Assembly (NCBI GenBank): GCA_913776825.1
Contig: CAJYPV010000022.1
Span: 1-64,000 of the forward strand
DNA length: 64,000 nt
Source: Burkholderiaceae bacterium
Lineage (GTDB): Bacteria; Pseudomonadota; Gammaproteobacteria; Burkholderiales; Burkholderiaceae_C
Reading direction: 5' to 3'
Shown: in pieces, positions 27,534-37,067 of the stretch
Layout: the number at the start of each line of letters is the position of its first letter
How positions within the stretch are numbered: the stretch's first letter is position 1
The notes under the pieces: model-generated
Seen by the model: the letters and a program-made list of their open reading frames with translations, nothing else
Told to the model about the DNA's origin: nothing
Databases searched by the model: none
Made by a program: the position numbers and the translations under genes

Positions 27534-28244
27534 GTGAATGCCATGGACTACCTCAATCCCTCGCTGGACGAGGCCGCGATCGCCCAGACCCTGCATGCCA
27601 AAGGGCGCGTGCAGATTCGCGATTTCTTCTCCCCGCCGGTGATCGACGCGCTGGAAGCCGCGTTGCAGTCGATCGACTGGCAGTTGGTCTACCGCGATCT
27701 GCGCGGCGATCAGAAGCTCACCGGCGAGCAACTGCGGGCGCTGACGCCGCCGCAACGCATGCAGCTCACCGAAGGCATCCACGCCGTGGCGCGGCAGGAC
27801 TTCCAGTTTTCATTCTTCTCGGATTCGCTGGTGGACGCCGTGAAGGGCGGTCGCACCGACCTGCTGGCGCGCTTCATGCGCTGGATGGCGGGCGACGAAT
27901 TCCTCTCCCGCATGCGCACGCTGAGCGGTGACGACCGGATTAACGGTGTCTACGCGCAGGCGACGATGTACTCGCGCGGCAATTTCCTGACGACCCACGA
28001 CGACCATGTCGACCGCGAGGATCGCCGCCTGGCCTATGTCATCAACCTGACCCGCCAGTGGCGTCCTGACTGGGGTGGCTTGCTCCACTTCGCCGACGAG
28101 GATGGCTCGGTCGGGGATACCTTTTTCCCGCACTTCAACTCGCTGTCCTTGTTCAAAGTGCCGCAACGTCACTTCGTGTCTTACGTGACGCCCTTCGCGA
28201 TGAGCGAACGAACCGCGATTACAGGCTGGCTCATTGCTGCGTAA
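27534..28244 (+). CDS. 2OG-Fe(II) oxygenase (PiuC/SM-20-like)
   Basis: The 236-residue cytoplasmic dioxygenase has the 2-His-1-carboxylate iron site: His155 and Asp157 in TTHDDHVD, distal His213 in QRHFVSYV, and a likely 2-oxoglutarate-binding Arg in MSERTAITGW. LAYVINLTRQW and DWGGLLHF are typical of this family. GTG 27534 or ATG 27543 (MDYLNPS) may be the start. Members next to TonB receptors are often iron-regulated or modify imported compounds. The specific substrate is unknown. Confidence 0.88.
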   Translation: MNAMDYLNPSLDEAAIAQTLHAKGRVQIRDFFSPPVIDALEAALQSIDWQLVYRDLRGDQKLTGEQLRALTPPQRMQLTEGIHAVARQDFQFSFFSDSLVDAVKGGRTDLLARFMRWMAGDEFLSRMRTLSGDDRINGVYAQATMYSRGNFLTTHDDHVDREDRRLAYVINLTRQWRPDWGGLLHFADEDGSVGDTFFPHFNSLSLFKVPQRHFVSYVTPFAMSERTAITGWLIAA

Positions 28245-28883
28245 CTCGCCTGTACTTGGCCTGTAACCCATCGGTACTCGCTTGCATCCCAGGGCGGCGC
28301 GCGGACCGGGCCCGGTTTTTGCTGATGCAGAGGGCAGTGGGTCAGGATGACCGGGTCGGGAAAGCACTAAGGTGGTGCTGCCTCGGTGAGGAACTTCAGA
28401 CCACTAAAATACCAGGCTGCTTTGGAAGCCCGTCCTGACGGACATTCCCCTCCAGTTCGGACGGATCCAGGGCCTGGGCGAAGCGCGCATGCTGGGGCAA
28501 ACCCCATGGCTTCTGCGTGAAGCAAGTCGTTTATGATCAGCGTCGCGCAAGGTGGTCAATCCTGTAGTTTTGCTACGGAATTGGATCAATCCTTGAGACG
28601 CCCGTAGCCACAAGCTCACGGGCATTTTTGTTGAGTCGGGTTCGTATCGTGCCCAGGGTTTCGAGTCTTCGTGTGTCCATCCTGCATTCGGCGGGGCGGC
28701 GGTCTGTGGCTCACGGCGTGGCCACGGCATCGGTCGTTTCCCGTCGCTCGCACAGCCGGCAAGACAGGCGCTGCTGACCCTTGGGTCGTGGCGCGAACAC
28801 CTGATCAGTCCCTGGTGCTGTGTTGAGTCGAACTCCCCGGTCGTCTCGATGAAAGAAATTCGCAGTTTGATGAAGGAGCGCGC
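28245..28883 (+). other. Non-coding region upstream of tonB, contains a candidate small RNA or attenuator
   Basis: This 639-bp gap has no supported gene. A T-followed palindrome ACCGGGCCCGGT (28304-28315) may end the oxygenase transcript. A TATGAT -10-like hexamer (28532-28537) is followed by a small GTAG/CTAC hairpin and a terminator-like hairpin near 28600-28630. A discrete RNA of about 90 nt is possible. Confidence 0.45.
28600..28630 (+). terminator. Terminator-like hairpin upstream of tonB
   Basis: GCCCGT (28600-28605) pairs with ACGGGC (28618-28623) and is followed by ATTTTTG. It lies about 250 bases before tonB, away from any upstream stop, so it may end a small RNA or a leader. Confidence 0.5.
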
Positions 28884-29531
28884 ATGAACTTTGCGCAGGA
28901 TAAAGGCGGGTCATCGCGCCTGACGGGTCTTGGCCTCGTCGTGCTGGTCCACGTCCTGATCATCGGCGCCCTGGCCAGCGGCCTGGCAACGAAGATCAAG
29001 GAAGCTGTCAAAGGCCCGATCGACGTCAAGGTCGTCGAGGAAAAGGTCAAACCGCCGCCGCCCCCCGAGAAGGTGATTCCGCCTCCGCCGGACATCAAGG
29101 CGCCGCCGCCGCCGTTCGTGCCGCCGCCCGAAGTGGTGGTGACCGCACCGCCGCCGCCGACGCCGACCGTGGCGGCGCAGTCGACCACGCCGCCGCCGCC
29201 AGCCGACTTCCGTCCGCAGCCCGCGCCAACGCCGCCGGCACCGCCCGCACCGGCGCCCACGCAGCGGCCGCGGCAGGCCCTTGGCAACTGCACCAAGATG
29301 GGCAAGCCGGACATGCCGGCGCTCAACTGGTCGGGCCAGGCGAGCTACAAGGCCACCTTCACGGTGAAGGGCGGCAAGGTCACGGAAATCTCGCTGGCGA
29401 CGCTGCGCGGCGCCAATGACCGCAAGGCCGATCGCGCGCTCAAGAACGCGATCACCGCTGCACTGACCGAAAGCTACGAATGCCCCGGGGATCTGATCCT
29501 CGAGCAGGAGTTCGTGTTCAACATGGAGTGA
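28884..29531 (+). CDS. tonB: Energy transducer TonB
   Basis: The 215-residue periplasm-spanning protein couples the inner-membrane proton gradient to outer-membrane receptors. It has an N-terminal membrane anchor (about residues 13-33, TGLGLVVLVHVLIIGALAS) and a long Pro/Lys/Glu linker (about 50-135, with KVKPPPPPEKVIPPPPD). The C-terminal TonB domain (ALNWSGQASYKATFTV through ECPGDLILEQEFVFNME) contacts the TonB box. It heads tonB-exbB-exbD-exbD-TPR and probably serves the two receptors just upstream. Confidence 0.93.
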   Translation: MNFAQDKGGSSRLTGLGLVVLVHVLIIGALASGLATKIKEAVKGPIDVKVVEEKVKPPPPPEKVIPPPPDIKAPPPPFVPPPEVVVTAPPPPTPTVAAQSTTPPPPADFRPQPAPTPPAPPAPAPTQRPRQALGNCTKMGKPDMPALNWSGQASYKATFTVKGGKVTEISLATLRGANDRKADRALKNAITAALTESYECPGDLILEQEFVFNME

Positions 29532-29635
29532 TCCCACGCGGACGCCCCCGGTCCCGTGATCGTTCCACGGGGCGCCTGACGCGCCCCGGTCCCCCTCAAC
29601 CTGAGTTCAAGACTTTTTGCGTAGGAGCTAACTCC

Positions 29636-30490
29636 ATGATCTCTCGTCTGTCTGCCTTGTTTGCGGCCCTCGCTTGCGCCGCGACCCTGGCTGTGTCTCC
29701 CCTGGTTGCTCACGCGCAGGATGCCGCTTCTGCTGCCGCTTCGTCCGTCGAAGCTGCTGCCCCCGTGATGGACGCCGCCCCCGTGGCCGCTCCGGAAGCG
29801 GCCTCTGCCCCCGCCAAGGCGGTGGACAACCCCTACAGCCTGGGCAACATCGTCGCCCACGGCAACATCGTGGACCAGATCGTTCTGGCGATCCTGTTCA
29901 TCATGTCGCTGGGTTCCTGGTACATCCTGTTCACGAAGCTCTGGGACACCTCCAAGATCGCTCGTGAAGCCAAGGAAGTCCGCGCTTCCTTCTTCAAGAA
30001 GGCTTCGCTGCAAGAAGGCATCAAGGGCCTGAGCGAAACCGGCGCGTTCCGCTTCATCGCCCAGACCGGTGTCGAGGCCTCGGACCACCACGAAGGTGCG
30101 CTGACCGAGAACATCGACCACAACACCTGGGTGACGATGAACATCGACCGCGCTGTCGGCGAAGTGAACTCGCGTCTGCAAGGCGGCCTGGGCTTCCTGG
30201 CGACCGTGGGCTCGACCTCTCCCTTCATCGGCCTGTTCGGTACCGTGTGGGGCATTCTGCAAGCGCTGACCCAGATCGGCGTGGCCGGTCAAGCGTCGAT
30301 CGACAAGGTCGCCGGCCCGGTGGGCGCTGCGCTGATCATGACCGCCATCGGTCTGGGCGTCGCGGTTCCCGCGGTGCTGGGCTACAACTGGCTGGTCAAC
30401 CGCAACAAGTCGGTGATGGGTCAAGTCCGTGCCTTCGCTGCTGACCTGCACGGCGTCCTGATGGGCAGCCGCAAGGTCGCAGGCCGTTAA
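29636..30490 (+). CDS. exbB: ExbB proton-channel subunit with N-terminal signal-like extension
   Basis: The 284-residue inner-membrane protein starts at ATG 29636 behind TAGGAG. A signal-like N-terminus (about 1-27, ending AHA) and an Ala/Pro linker precede the MotA/TolQ/ExbB domain. It has three membrane helices: VDQIVLAILFIMSLGSWYIL, then GGLGFLATVGSTSPFIGLFG and VGAALIMTAIGLGVAVPAVL. The Ala/Pro-rich periplasmic extension is common in beta- and gammaproteobacterial ExbB of TonB clusters. It forms the motor with ExbD. Confidence 0.94.
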   Translation: MISRLSALFAALACAATLAVSPLVAHAQDAASAAASSVEAAAPVMDAAPVAAPEAASAPAKAVDNPYSLGNIVAHGNIVDQIVLAILFIMSLGSWYILFTKLWDTSKIAREAKEVRASFFKKASLQEGIKGLSETGAFRFIAQTGVEASDHHEGALTENIDHNTWVTMNIDRAVGEVNSRLQGGLGFLATVGSTSPFIGLFGTVWGILQALTQIGVAGQASIDKVAGPVGAALIMTAIGLGVAVPAVLGYNWLVNRNKSVMGQVRAFAADLHGVLMGSRKVAGR

Positions 30491-30516
30491 TTCACAGTAG
30501 TCCTGGAGGACTCACT

Positions 30517-30945
30517 ATGGGGATGAACGTCGGTTCGTCCGGTGGCGATGACGAGGTGGTCTCGACCATCAACACCACACCCCTCGTGGATGTGATGCTG
30601 GTGCTCCTGATCATCTTCCTGATCACCGTGCCGGTGGTGACGCAGTCGGTGGGGGTCACCCTGCCGAAGGAGACCAATGCGGTCCGCGTCACCAAGCCGG
30701 AAAACATTGAGATCGCGGTGACCAAGGATGGCGACATCTACTGGGGCGTGCAGCCGATTCCGGACACGGAAGCGCTGGTGGCACGTCTGAAGAAGGTCGC
30801 CGTGTTGAATCCGCAACCGGAAGTCCACATCCGTGGCGACGAGAAATCGCGCTATGAGAACGTGGGCAAGGTGATGGTCGCGTGCCAGCGCGCGGGCATC
30901 ATGTCCATCAAGTTCGTCACCGAGCCGCCGGCTCGCGGTGGCTGA
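30517..30945 (+). CDS. exbD: ExbD biopolymer-transport subunit, copy 1
   Basis: The 142-residue protein has one N-terminal transmembrane helix with the essential Asp (NTTPLVDVMLVLLIIFLIT) and a periplasmic ExbD/TolR domain. It starts at ATG 30517 behind TGGAGGA. It is followed 11 bases later by a second exbD, a tandem arrangement seen in many TonB clusters of this group. The two copies share MGMNVGSS at the start and a similar helix but differ in the periplasmic domain. Confidence 0.93.
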   Translation: MGMNVGSSGGDDEVVSTINTTPLVDVMLVLLIIFLITVPVVTQSVGVTLPKETNAVRVTKPENIEIAVTKDGDIYWGVQPIPDTEALVARLKKVAVLNPQPEVHIRGDEKSRYENVGKVMVACQRAGIMSIKFVTEPPARGG

Positions 30946-30956
30946 AGGAGCTCACC

Positions 30957-31388
30957 ATGGGTATGAATGTCGGGAGCTCCAACGGCAGTGACGAGCCGGA
31001 AACCATGCTGGACGTCAACACGACGCCGCTGATCGACGTGATGCTGGTGCTGCTGGTGATGCTGATCATCACCATCCCGATCCAGCTGCACTCGGTCAAC
31101 CTGGACATGCCGCCGCCCAACAACAATCCGCCGCCTCAGGACCCGATCGTCCATGAGGTCGCGATTGACTTCGACGGCACGGTGTTCTGGGACGGCGTCG
31201 CGATGCCGAATCACGATGCGCTGGAATCCAAGCTGACGGAGGTCGTCGCGATCCCCGATCAGCCGGAAGTGCACATCAAGCCGAACAAGCTGGCCGAATA
31301 CGGCTATGTGGCGTCGGTGATGGCCTCCGCGCAGCGCCTGGGCGTCAAGAAGATGGCCATGGTCGGGAACGAACAGTTCCTCAACTGA
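30957..31388 (+). CDS. exbD: ExbD biopolymer-transport subunit, copy 2
   Basis: The 143-residue protein starts at ATG 30957 behind AAGGAG. The helix is NTTPLIDVMLVLLVMLIITI with the proton-conducting Asp. The periplasmic domain differs from copy 1 (LDMPPPNNNPPPQDP, VHEVAIDFDG). Tandem ExbD proteins may form a mixed dimer inside one ExbB pentamer. Confidence 0.92.
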   Translation: MGMNVGSSNGSDEPETMLDVNTTPLIDVMLVLLVMLIITIPIQLHSVNLDMPPPNNNPPPQDPIVHEVAIDFDGTVFWDGVAMPNHDALESKLTEVVAIPDQPEVHIKPNKLAEYGYVASVMASAQRLGVKKMAMVGNEQFLN

Positions 31389-31415
31389 TGGCTGCCTGAT
31401 TTGGTGTTAGAACAG

Positions 31416-31449
31416 AACGCGCTGCCCGCGAGGGCGGCGCGTTTTTTTT
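31416..31449 (+). terminator. Intrinsic terminator after exbD2
   Basis: AACGCGCTGCCC pairs with GGGCGGCGCGTT (loop GCGA, one internal T/G wobble), then an eight-T run. The TPR gene starts 20 bases later, so its expression depends on partial read-through or a promoter within the terminator region. Confidence 0.85.
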
Positions 31450-31469
31450 CTTCGTAGGAGAGCAAGCGA

Positions 31470-32720
31470 ATGAAACTGAAACTGCTGGCTACGGCCGCTG
31501 TTGGCGCCGCGGCGCTGTTGATGGGTCAAACGCCCGAGGGCACGCTGGGTCTGATGAGCCAGTCCGCCGCACAAGTGCGTCCGGACGTGGGCAAGCACCT
31601 GAAGGCGGCGTCCGACCTGCTGAAGGCGGGCAAGGCCGCCGAAGCGCTGGCCAAGCTGCGTGAAGCGGAAGCCGTGCCCGGCCGCAATGCGGACGAAAAC
31701 GCCGCGCTGGAAGGTCTGCGCATTTCCGCTGCCTCGCGCACCGGTGACGCCGACGCCATGGTCAAGGCCTTCGACGCGCTGAGCGCCGCCGGTCGCCTGC
31801 CCGCCAACCAGAAGCTGCCGATGATGGAATCCATCGCCGGTACCTACGCCCGCGCCGGCAACAGCGCCAAGGCGCTGGACTGGGCCAACAAGTACTTCGC
31901 CGCTGGCGGCAACAGCGCCGCGATGAAGCAGGTGCAGACCTCCGCTCAACTGCGCGCAGGCGATGTGGGCCCGGTGTTGAAGGACACGCTGGCCGAGATC
32001 GCCGCCGCTGAAAAGGCCGGTCGCGCGCCCGAGAAGGACAAGCTGGACCTCGCCCTGTGGGCGGCCAACAAGAAGGGTGATGGCGCGACCGAGTCGGCCA
32101 TGGTGCAGAAGCTGCTGCACTACTACCCGACCAAGGCGCTGTGGAACCAGGTCCTGGGCACGCTGCAAAGCAAGAAGGGCTTCTCCGCCGCTCGCTACCA
32201 GCTCGACATCCTGCGTCTGCGCCTGGCCACCGACAACATGGGCGGTGCGAACGACTACATGGAACTGGCCCAGCTGGCCGGCGCCGCGGGTTATCCGGAC
32301 GAAGGCAAGAAGGTCATCGACAAGGCGTTCGCCAGCGGCGTGATCAAGCCGACCGATGACAACGGTCGTCCGAAGCGCCTGGTGGATCTGCTGGACAAGC
32401 GCATCGCCGAAGCCAAGGCCGGTCAGGCCGCCGCTGAGCAGTCGGCCCGCGCCGCCCGCGAAGGCGATGACCTGGTCAAGCTGGGTCTGGCACTGGCCCA
32501 CCGCGGCCAGGGCGCGCAGGGCGTCAAGCTGATCGAAGAAGGCATCGCCAAGGGCAACCTGAAGCGGCCGGAAGACGCGAAGCTGTACCTGGGCATGGCT
32601 CAGTTCCTCGCCGGCGACAGCGCCAAGGCGCAAGCCACCTGGCGCACCGTCAAGGGCACCGACGGCTCGGCGGACATCGCCGGCATGTGGGCGGTCTACG
32701 CGCGCGGCGCCAAGAAGTGA
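31470..32720 (+). CDS. Secreted TPR-like repeat protein, TonB-cluster accessory
   Basis: The 416-residue protein has a signal-like N-terminus (MKLKLLATAAVGAAALLMGQ) and is otherwise made of helical pairs with TPR-like spacing (HLKAASDLLKAGKAAEALAK, NSAKALDWANKYFAAGG, GYPDEGKKVIDKAFASG). It probably lies in the periplasm as a scaffold. Lys/Ala-rich composition is typical of such repeats. Conserved TPR proteins beside exbBD have been linked to TonB function in other bacteria; that role is inferred here from position. Confidence 0.75.
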   Translation: MKLKLLATAAVGAAALLMGQTPEGTLGLMSQSAAQVRPDVGKHLKAASDLLKAGKAAEALAKLREAEAVPGRNADENAALEGLRISAASRTGDADAMVKAFDALSAAGRLPANQKLPMMESIAGTYARAGNSAKALDWANKYFAAGGNSAAMKQVQTSAQLRAGDVGPVLKDTLAEIAAAEKAGRAPEKDKLDLALWAANKKGDGATESAMVQKLLHYYPTKALWNQVLGTLQSKKGFSAARYQLDILRLRLATDNMGGANDYMELAQLAGAAGYPDEGKKVIDKAFASGVIKPTDDNGRPKRLVDLLDKRIAEAKAGQAAAEQSARAAREGDDLVKLGLALAHRGQGAQGVKLIEEGIAKGNLKRPEDAKLYLGMAQFLAGDSAKAQATWRTVKGTDGSADIAGMWAVYARGAKK

Positions 32721-32776
32721 TCAGGCGGGTGGCGGCCGAACAGGCTGACGCCCGGTGCTGACACCGCCGCAAAAAG

Positions 32777-32811
32777 AAAGGCCTCCCGGCTGACGTCGGG
32801 AGGCCTTTTTC
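32777..32811 (+). terminator. Intrinsic terminator between the TPR gene and the SDR gene
   Basis: AAAGGCCTCCCG and CGGGAGGCCTTTTT flank an eight-base loop. The stem serves plus-strand transcription; the minus-strand gene ends 35 bases away and may share it as a bidirectional terminator, since AAAG on the plus strand reads as CTTT on the minus strand. Confidence 0.9.
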
Positions 32812-32845
32812 CTTGGCGGGCCGGTGTGGCCCGTCGCCGCCAGAT

Positions 32846-33604
32846 TTACTTCGGCGCCATGCGGATCGCGCCGTCCAGGCGGATCACCTCACCATTGAGC
32901 ATGTCGTTGGTGATGATCTGGTGGACCAGCTTGGCATAGTCTTCGGGGCGTCCCAGACGAGACGGGAAGGGCACGCTGGCGGCCAGCGCATCCTGAACCT
33001 CCTGCGGCATGCCGAACAGCATCGGCGTGCCGAAGATGCCGGGAGCGATCGTCATGTTGCGGATGCCGTTGCGCGCCAGGTCGCGGGCGATGGGCAAGGT
33101 CATGCCGACCACGCCGCCCTTGGAGGCCGCATACGCCGCCTGACCCATCTGACCATCGAAGGCGGCCACGGAGGCGGTCGAGATCATCACGCCGCGCTCG
33201 CCGGTGGCTTCGGGCTCATTCTTCGACATCGCTTCGGCCGCGAGGCGAATCATGTTGAAGCTGCCCACCAGGTTGACCTGGATCACTTTGGCGAAGGTGG
33301 CCAGCGAATGCGCGCCTTCCTTGCCGACGGTCTTCGCGGCCGGCGCGATGCCGGCGCAGTTCACCAGGCCCATCAGCTTGCCCAGCGAGACCGCCTTGGC
33401 GACCACCGCCTGGCCATCGGCTTCCTGGCTCACATCGCACTTCACGAAGGCGCCGCCCAGCTCCTGGGCCAGCGCTTCGCCGCGCTCGACCTGCAGGTCG
33501 GCGATGACCACCTTGGCGCCTTCACGCGCCAGCATGCGGGCGGTGCCTTCGCCCAGGCCGGACGCGCCGCCGGTGATGATGAAAACCTTGTTCGCGATCT
33601 CCAT
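32846..33604 (-). CDS. Short-chain dehydrogenase, type 2 3-hydroxyacyl-CoA dehydrogenase-like
   Basis: The 252-residue NAD(H)-dependent SDR probably oxidises 3-hydroxyacyl-CoA or 2-methyl-3-hydroxybutyryl-CoA. The start at ATG 33604 has an AAGGAGA ribosome binding site. The cofactor motif is [10 protein letters not shown] (about 11-20), then NCAGIAP, catalytic Ser in [10 protein letters not shown] and YAASK (about 157-161). The C-terminal [33 protein letters not shown] is diagnostic of HSD17B10-like enzymes. A LiuR-like palindrome upstream points to branched-chain amino acid or fatty acid breakdown. Confidence 0.9.
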   Translation of the reverse strand: MEIANKVFIITGGASGLGEGTARMLAREGAKVVIADLQVERGEALAQELGGAFVKCDVSQEADGQAVVAKAVSLGKLMGLVNCAGIAPAAKTVGKEGAHSLATFAKVIQVNLVGSFNMIRLAAEAMSKNEPEATGERGVMISTASVAAFDGQMGQAAYAASKGGVVGMTLPIARDLARNGIRNMTIAPGIFGTPMLFGMPQEVQDALAASVPFPSRLGRPEDYAKLVHQIITNDMLNGEVIRLDGAIRMAPK

Positions 33605-33620
33605 GGCTTGTCTCCTTCCG

Positions 33621-33636
33621 TTGACGTTAACGTCAA
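33621..33636. promoter_or_regulatory. Perfect 16-bp palindrome TTGACGTTAACGTCAA (LiuR-like operator)
   Basis: It sits 17 bases upstream of the SDR start codon. It resembles the palindromes bound by the MerR-family regulator LiuR, which controls branched-chain amino acid degradation in proteobacteria. The match is to a remembered motif, and the regulator gene is not in this window. Confidence 0.55.
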
Positions 33637-33753
33637 TTGCGAGTTGAAAAAAGAGCGACTCTGCGGTCGCCCTTGTCATCCAGCGGATGCCTGACGGACC
33701 GTAAGGTCCGCCCGGCGCTGGATGGAATCAGTGGGGTGCGGTCAGGCCGCTTC

Positions 33754-34632
<879 letters not shown>

Positions 34633-35415
34633 TCAGCCCTGGCCGCCCTCGGTGGCGGTACCGCCGGCCATCAGGCGGCGCACGCGCGCCAGGTCCTCGG
34701 GCGTGTCCACGCCAGGCCCCGGCCGCTCATCGCTCACATGCACCGCGATGCGCTCGCCATGCCACAACACACGAAGCTGCTCCAGCGCTTCGATCTGTTC
34801 GAGCGGACTGACGCTGAGCGTCGGGAAGCGCCGCAGGAAACCGGCGCGATAGGCATACAGCCCGACATGCCGCAGCACCGCCGCCGGCTTGATGCGGGCG
34901 CCACCGCCGGGCGCATCGCGCCACCAGGGAATCGGCGCGCGCGAGAAATACAACGCCAGCCCGTTCGCATCGGTCACGAGCTTCACCACATTGGGATTGG
35001 CGAATTCTTCATCGCTGTCGATGGCGTGAGCGACCGTCGCCATCACGCACTGCGGCTTGTCGGCCAGCAGCGCGGCGCAAGCGCGAATCATCGACGGTTC
35101 GATCAGCGGTTCATCGCCCTGCACATTCACCACCACCGCGTCATCCGGCAGGCCCAGCAGCTCGCAGGCTTCGGCCAGGCGATCGCTGCCGCTGGCATGG
35201 TCGGCGCGGGTCATGAGCGCGCGCACGCCGTGCGCCTCGCAGGCGGCCCGCACGGCCTCGGCATCGGTGGCCACCACAACCTGGACCGCGCCCGCCAGCG
35301 CCGCGCGCCGCGCGACCTGAACGATCATCGGCGCGCCGGCGATGTCCGCCAGCGGTTTGTCAGGCAGCCGGGTCGAGGCCAGGCGTGCCGGGATGATGAT
35401 GTGGAACGCGCTCAC
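34633..35415 (-). CDS. kdsB: 3-deoxy-manno-octulosonate cytidylyltransferase
   Basis: KdsB makes CMP-Kdo from CTP and Kdo for LPS core synthesis. The 260-residue protein starts with GTG at 35415, overlapping the Trm112-like gene by four bases (GTGA). It has the nucleotidyltransferase motif [19 protein letters not shown] (6-24), [26 protein letters not shown] and the C-terminal [21 protein letters not shown]. It is part of a run lpxK-Trm112-kdsB that supplies LPS. Confidence 0.95.
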   Translation of the reverse strand: MSAFHIIIPARLASTRLPDKPLADIAGAPMIVQVARRAALAGAVQVVVATDAEAVRAACEAHGVRALMTRADHASGSDRLAEACELLGLPDDAVVVNVQGDEPLIEPSMIRACAALLADKPQCVMATVAHAIDSDEEFANPNVVKLVTDANGLALYFSRAPIPWWRDAPGGGARIKPAAVLRHVGLYAYRAGFLRRFPTLSVSPLEQIEALEQLRVLWHGERIAVHVSDERPGPGVDTPEDLARVRRLMAGGTATEGGQG

Positions 35416-35615
35416 GCCGCATCGCTTTCAGCGTCCAGCGCGCGCGCCTCGTTGGCGAGCATCACCGGAATGCCATCCCGCACGGGAAAGGCGAGGCGGT
35501 CGGCGGTGCACACCAGTTCGCGGGTGGGCAAGCCGCTGTCCGCCGCATGGCGGCGGTCTTCCAGCGGGCCCTTGCAGACGGGGCACACCAGCATCTCGAT
35601 GAGTCTAAGGTCCAT
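35412..35615 (-). CDS. Trm112-like zinc-ribbon protein
   Basis: The 67-residue cytoplasmic protein from ATG 35615 has the Trm112 core: [14 protein letters not shown] (Cys11, Cys14), a third Cys in [14 protein letters not shown] and the usual DGIPVML. It lies between lpxK and kdsB, the same position as YcaR-type proteins in many proteobacteria. It overlaps lpxK (11 bases) and kdsB (4 bases). Role unknown; eukaryotic Trm112 activates methyltransferases. Confidence 0.88.
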   Translation of the reverse strand: MDLRLIEMLVCPVCKGPLEDRRHAADSGLPTRELVCTADRLAFPVRDGIPVMLANEARALDAESDAA

Positions 35616-36654
35616 GATCGGGCAGCAGGCGCCGCAGCTCTCGCTGAAGCGCATCCTCAAAAGCGGGTTCGGGCCGGAAGTCTAGCGCCACCACCCAGAT
35701 CCGGCAGCCTTGCAGCGGCTCGGGTCGAAGCTTGATGGCGTCCTTCTCGGTGATGACGACCTCATCCGTGCGGGCCCAGGGCAGCGGGTCCAGCGTGGCA
35801 TGGTCCGGCAGGGGCAGGGCGCGGAAGGTCAGGCCCTGATCCCCGAGCATGTCGAAGAAGCGTTGCGGCCGCGCCAGGCCGGCGGCGGCCGTCAGCGACT
35901 TGTTGCGCAGCGCATGCAGCCGTTCCATTCGGGCCGGCTCACCGCGCCACCAATCCGCGAGTGCCACCGCCCCCGCGAGTTGACGGGTACCGACATAACC
36001 GGGCAGGGCGGTGCTCGGGCGTCCGGTGCTGTAGAGCACCAGTTGGTCCGAGGTGCTGCCCGGCGTCGGCGGCAGCGCGCGCGACTGGCGCAGCGGGCCG
36101 GCGGGCAGCAGCCGCCCATTGCCCAGCCCGCGTTCGTCGAAGACCAGGATGCTGAGCTGGCGAGGCAGCCGCCAATGCTGCAGACCGTCGTCCGACACCA
36201 GCACCTGCAGATCGGGATGGGCGTCCAGCAGCGCACGCGCCGCAGCGACGCGGTCGCGCCCGACGGCCACCGGCACGCGGCCGCGGCGGGCGATCAGCAG
36301 CGGCTCGTCGCCGACGTCCTCCGCTCGGTCGGTGTCCTGGACCAGCCGAAGCTGGCGATCGTCCTGACGGCCGTAGCCGCGCGAAATGACGCCCGCGCGG
36401 ATGCCGAGCCGCGCGAGCGACTCCAGCAAAGCCAGGGTGGTGGGAGTCTTGCCCGCACCGCCGACGACCCAGTTGCCGACCACGATGACCGGAACGGGCA
36501 ATGAGGCGGTGCGCTTGAGCCGCAGGCGGTAGAGCAGGCTGCGCAATCGCAGGATGCCGCCGTGCAGCGTCGAGAGCGGGCGCAGGGCCCGTGCCAGACG
36601 ATCATCGTCTCGCCAGGCGCGCTGCAGCCGCTCTTCCAGTCCTCCCCGGTTCAT
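35605..36654 (-). CDS. lpxK: Tetraacyldisaccharide 4'-kinase
   Basis: LpxK phosphorylates the lipid A disaccharide at the 4' position on the inner-membrane surface. The 349-residue protein has Walker [15 protein letters not shown] (about 60-73), [35 protein letters not shown] and the Lys motif in TEKDAIKL. It overlaps exbD upstream by four bases and Trm112 downstream by 11, indicating one operon. Confidence 0.95.
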   Translation of the reverse strand: MNRGGLEERLQRAWRDDDRLARALRPLSTLHGGILRLRSLLYRLRLKRTASLPVPVIVVGNWVVGGAGKTPTTLALLESLARLGIRAGVISRGYGRQDDRQLRLVQDTDRAEDVGDEPLLIARRGRVPVAVGRDRVAAARALLDAHPDLQVLVSDDGLQHWRLPRQLSILVFDERGLGNGRLLPAGPLRQSRALPPTPGSTSDQLVLYSTGRPSTALPGYVGTRQLAGAVALADWWRGEPARMERLHALRNKSLTAAAGLARPQRFFDMLGDQGLTFRALPLPDHATLDPLPWARTDEVVITEKDAIKLRPEPLQGCRIWVVALDFRPEPAFEDALQRELRRLLPDHGP

Positions 36655-37067
36655 TCCCGGGGTTTGTTGGCGGCGAAGGTCAGTCGCGGCAGGTTGGCGC
36701 GACGCGCCGCATCCATCACGTTCACCACCGCCTGGTGCGGCGTGGCGGCGTCGGCCGAGATGATGACCACCGGATCCTGCCGGCCTTGGGCGGCCTGCTG
36801 GAGCGCAGCGGTCAGCAGGTCGACGCTGCGGCCTTCCACCGCCTGGTGGTCGATCGCGTAACGTCCATCGGCCGCGATCGCGATGATGATTTCCGCGGGG
36901 CGGTCCTTCATCGTCTGCGAGTCGGCGGTGGGCAGCGTCACCTGAAGTTCGGTGAACTTCGAATAGGTGGTCGACAGCATCAGGAAGATCAGCACCACCA
37001 GCAACACGTCGATGAACGGGATCAGGTTGATCTCCGGTTCCTCGCTGTGACGACGGCGGAACTTCAT
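36651..37067 (-). CDS. exbD: ExbD/TolR-type biopolymer transport protein
   Basis: The 138-residue protein has one N-terminal transmembrane helix with the essential Asp (INLIPFIDVLLVVLIFLML) and a periplasmic ExbD domain (LQVTLPTADSQ onward). It overlaps the MotA/TolQ gene by four bases (upstream) and lpxK by four (downstream). This exbBD-lpxK arrangement is conserved in betaproteobacteria. Whether it serves TonB or envelope maintenance is unknown. Confidence 0.9.
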   Translation of the reverse strand: MKFRRRHSEEPEINLIPFIDVLLVVLIFLMLSTTYSKFTELQVTLPTADSQTMKDRPAEIIIAIAADGRYAIDHQAVEGRSVDLLTAALQQAAQGRQDPVVIISADAATPHQAVVNVMDAARRANLPRLTFAANKPRE

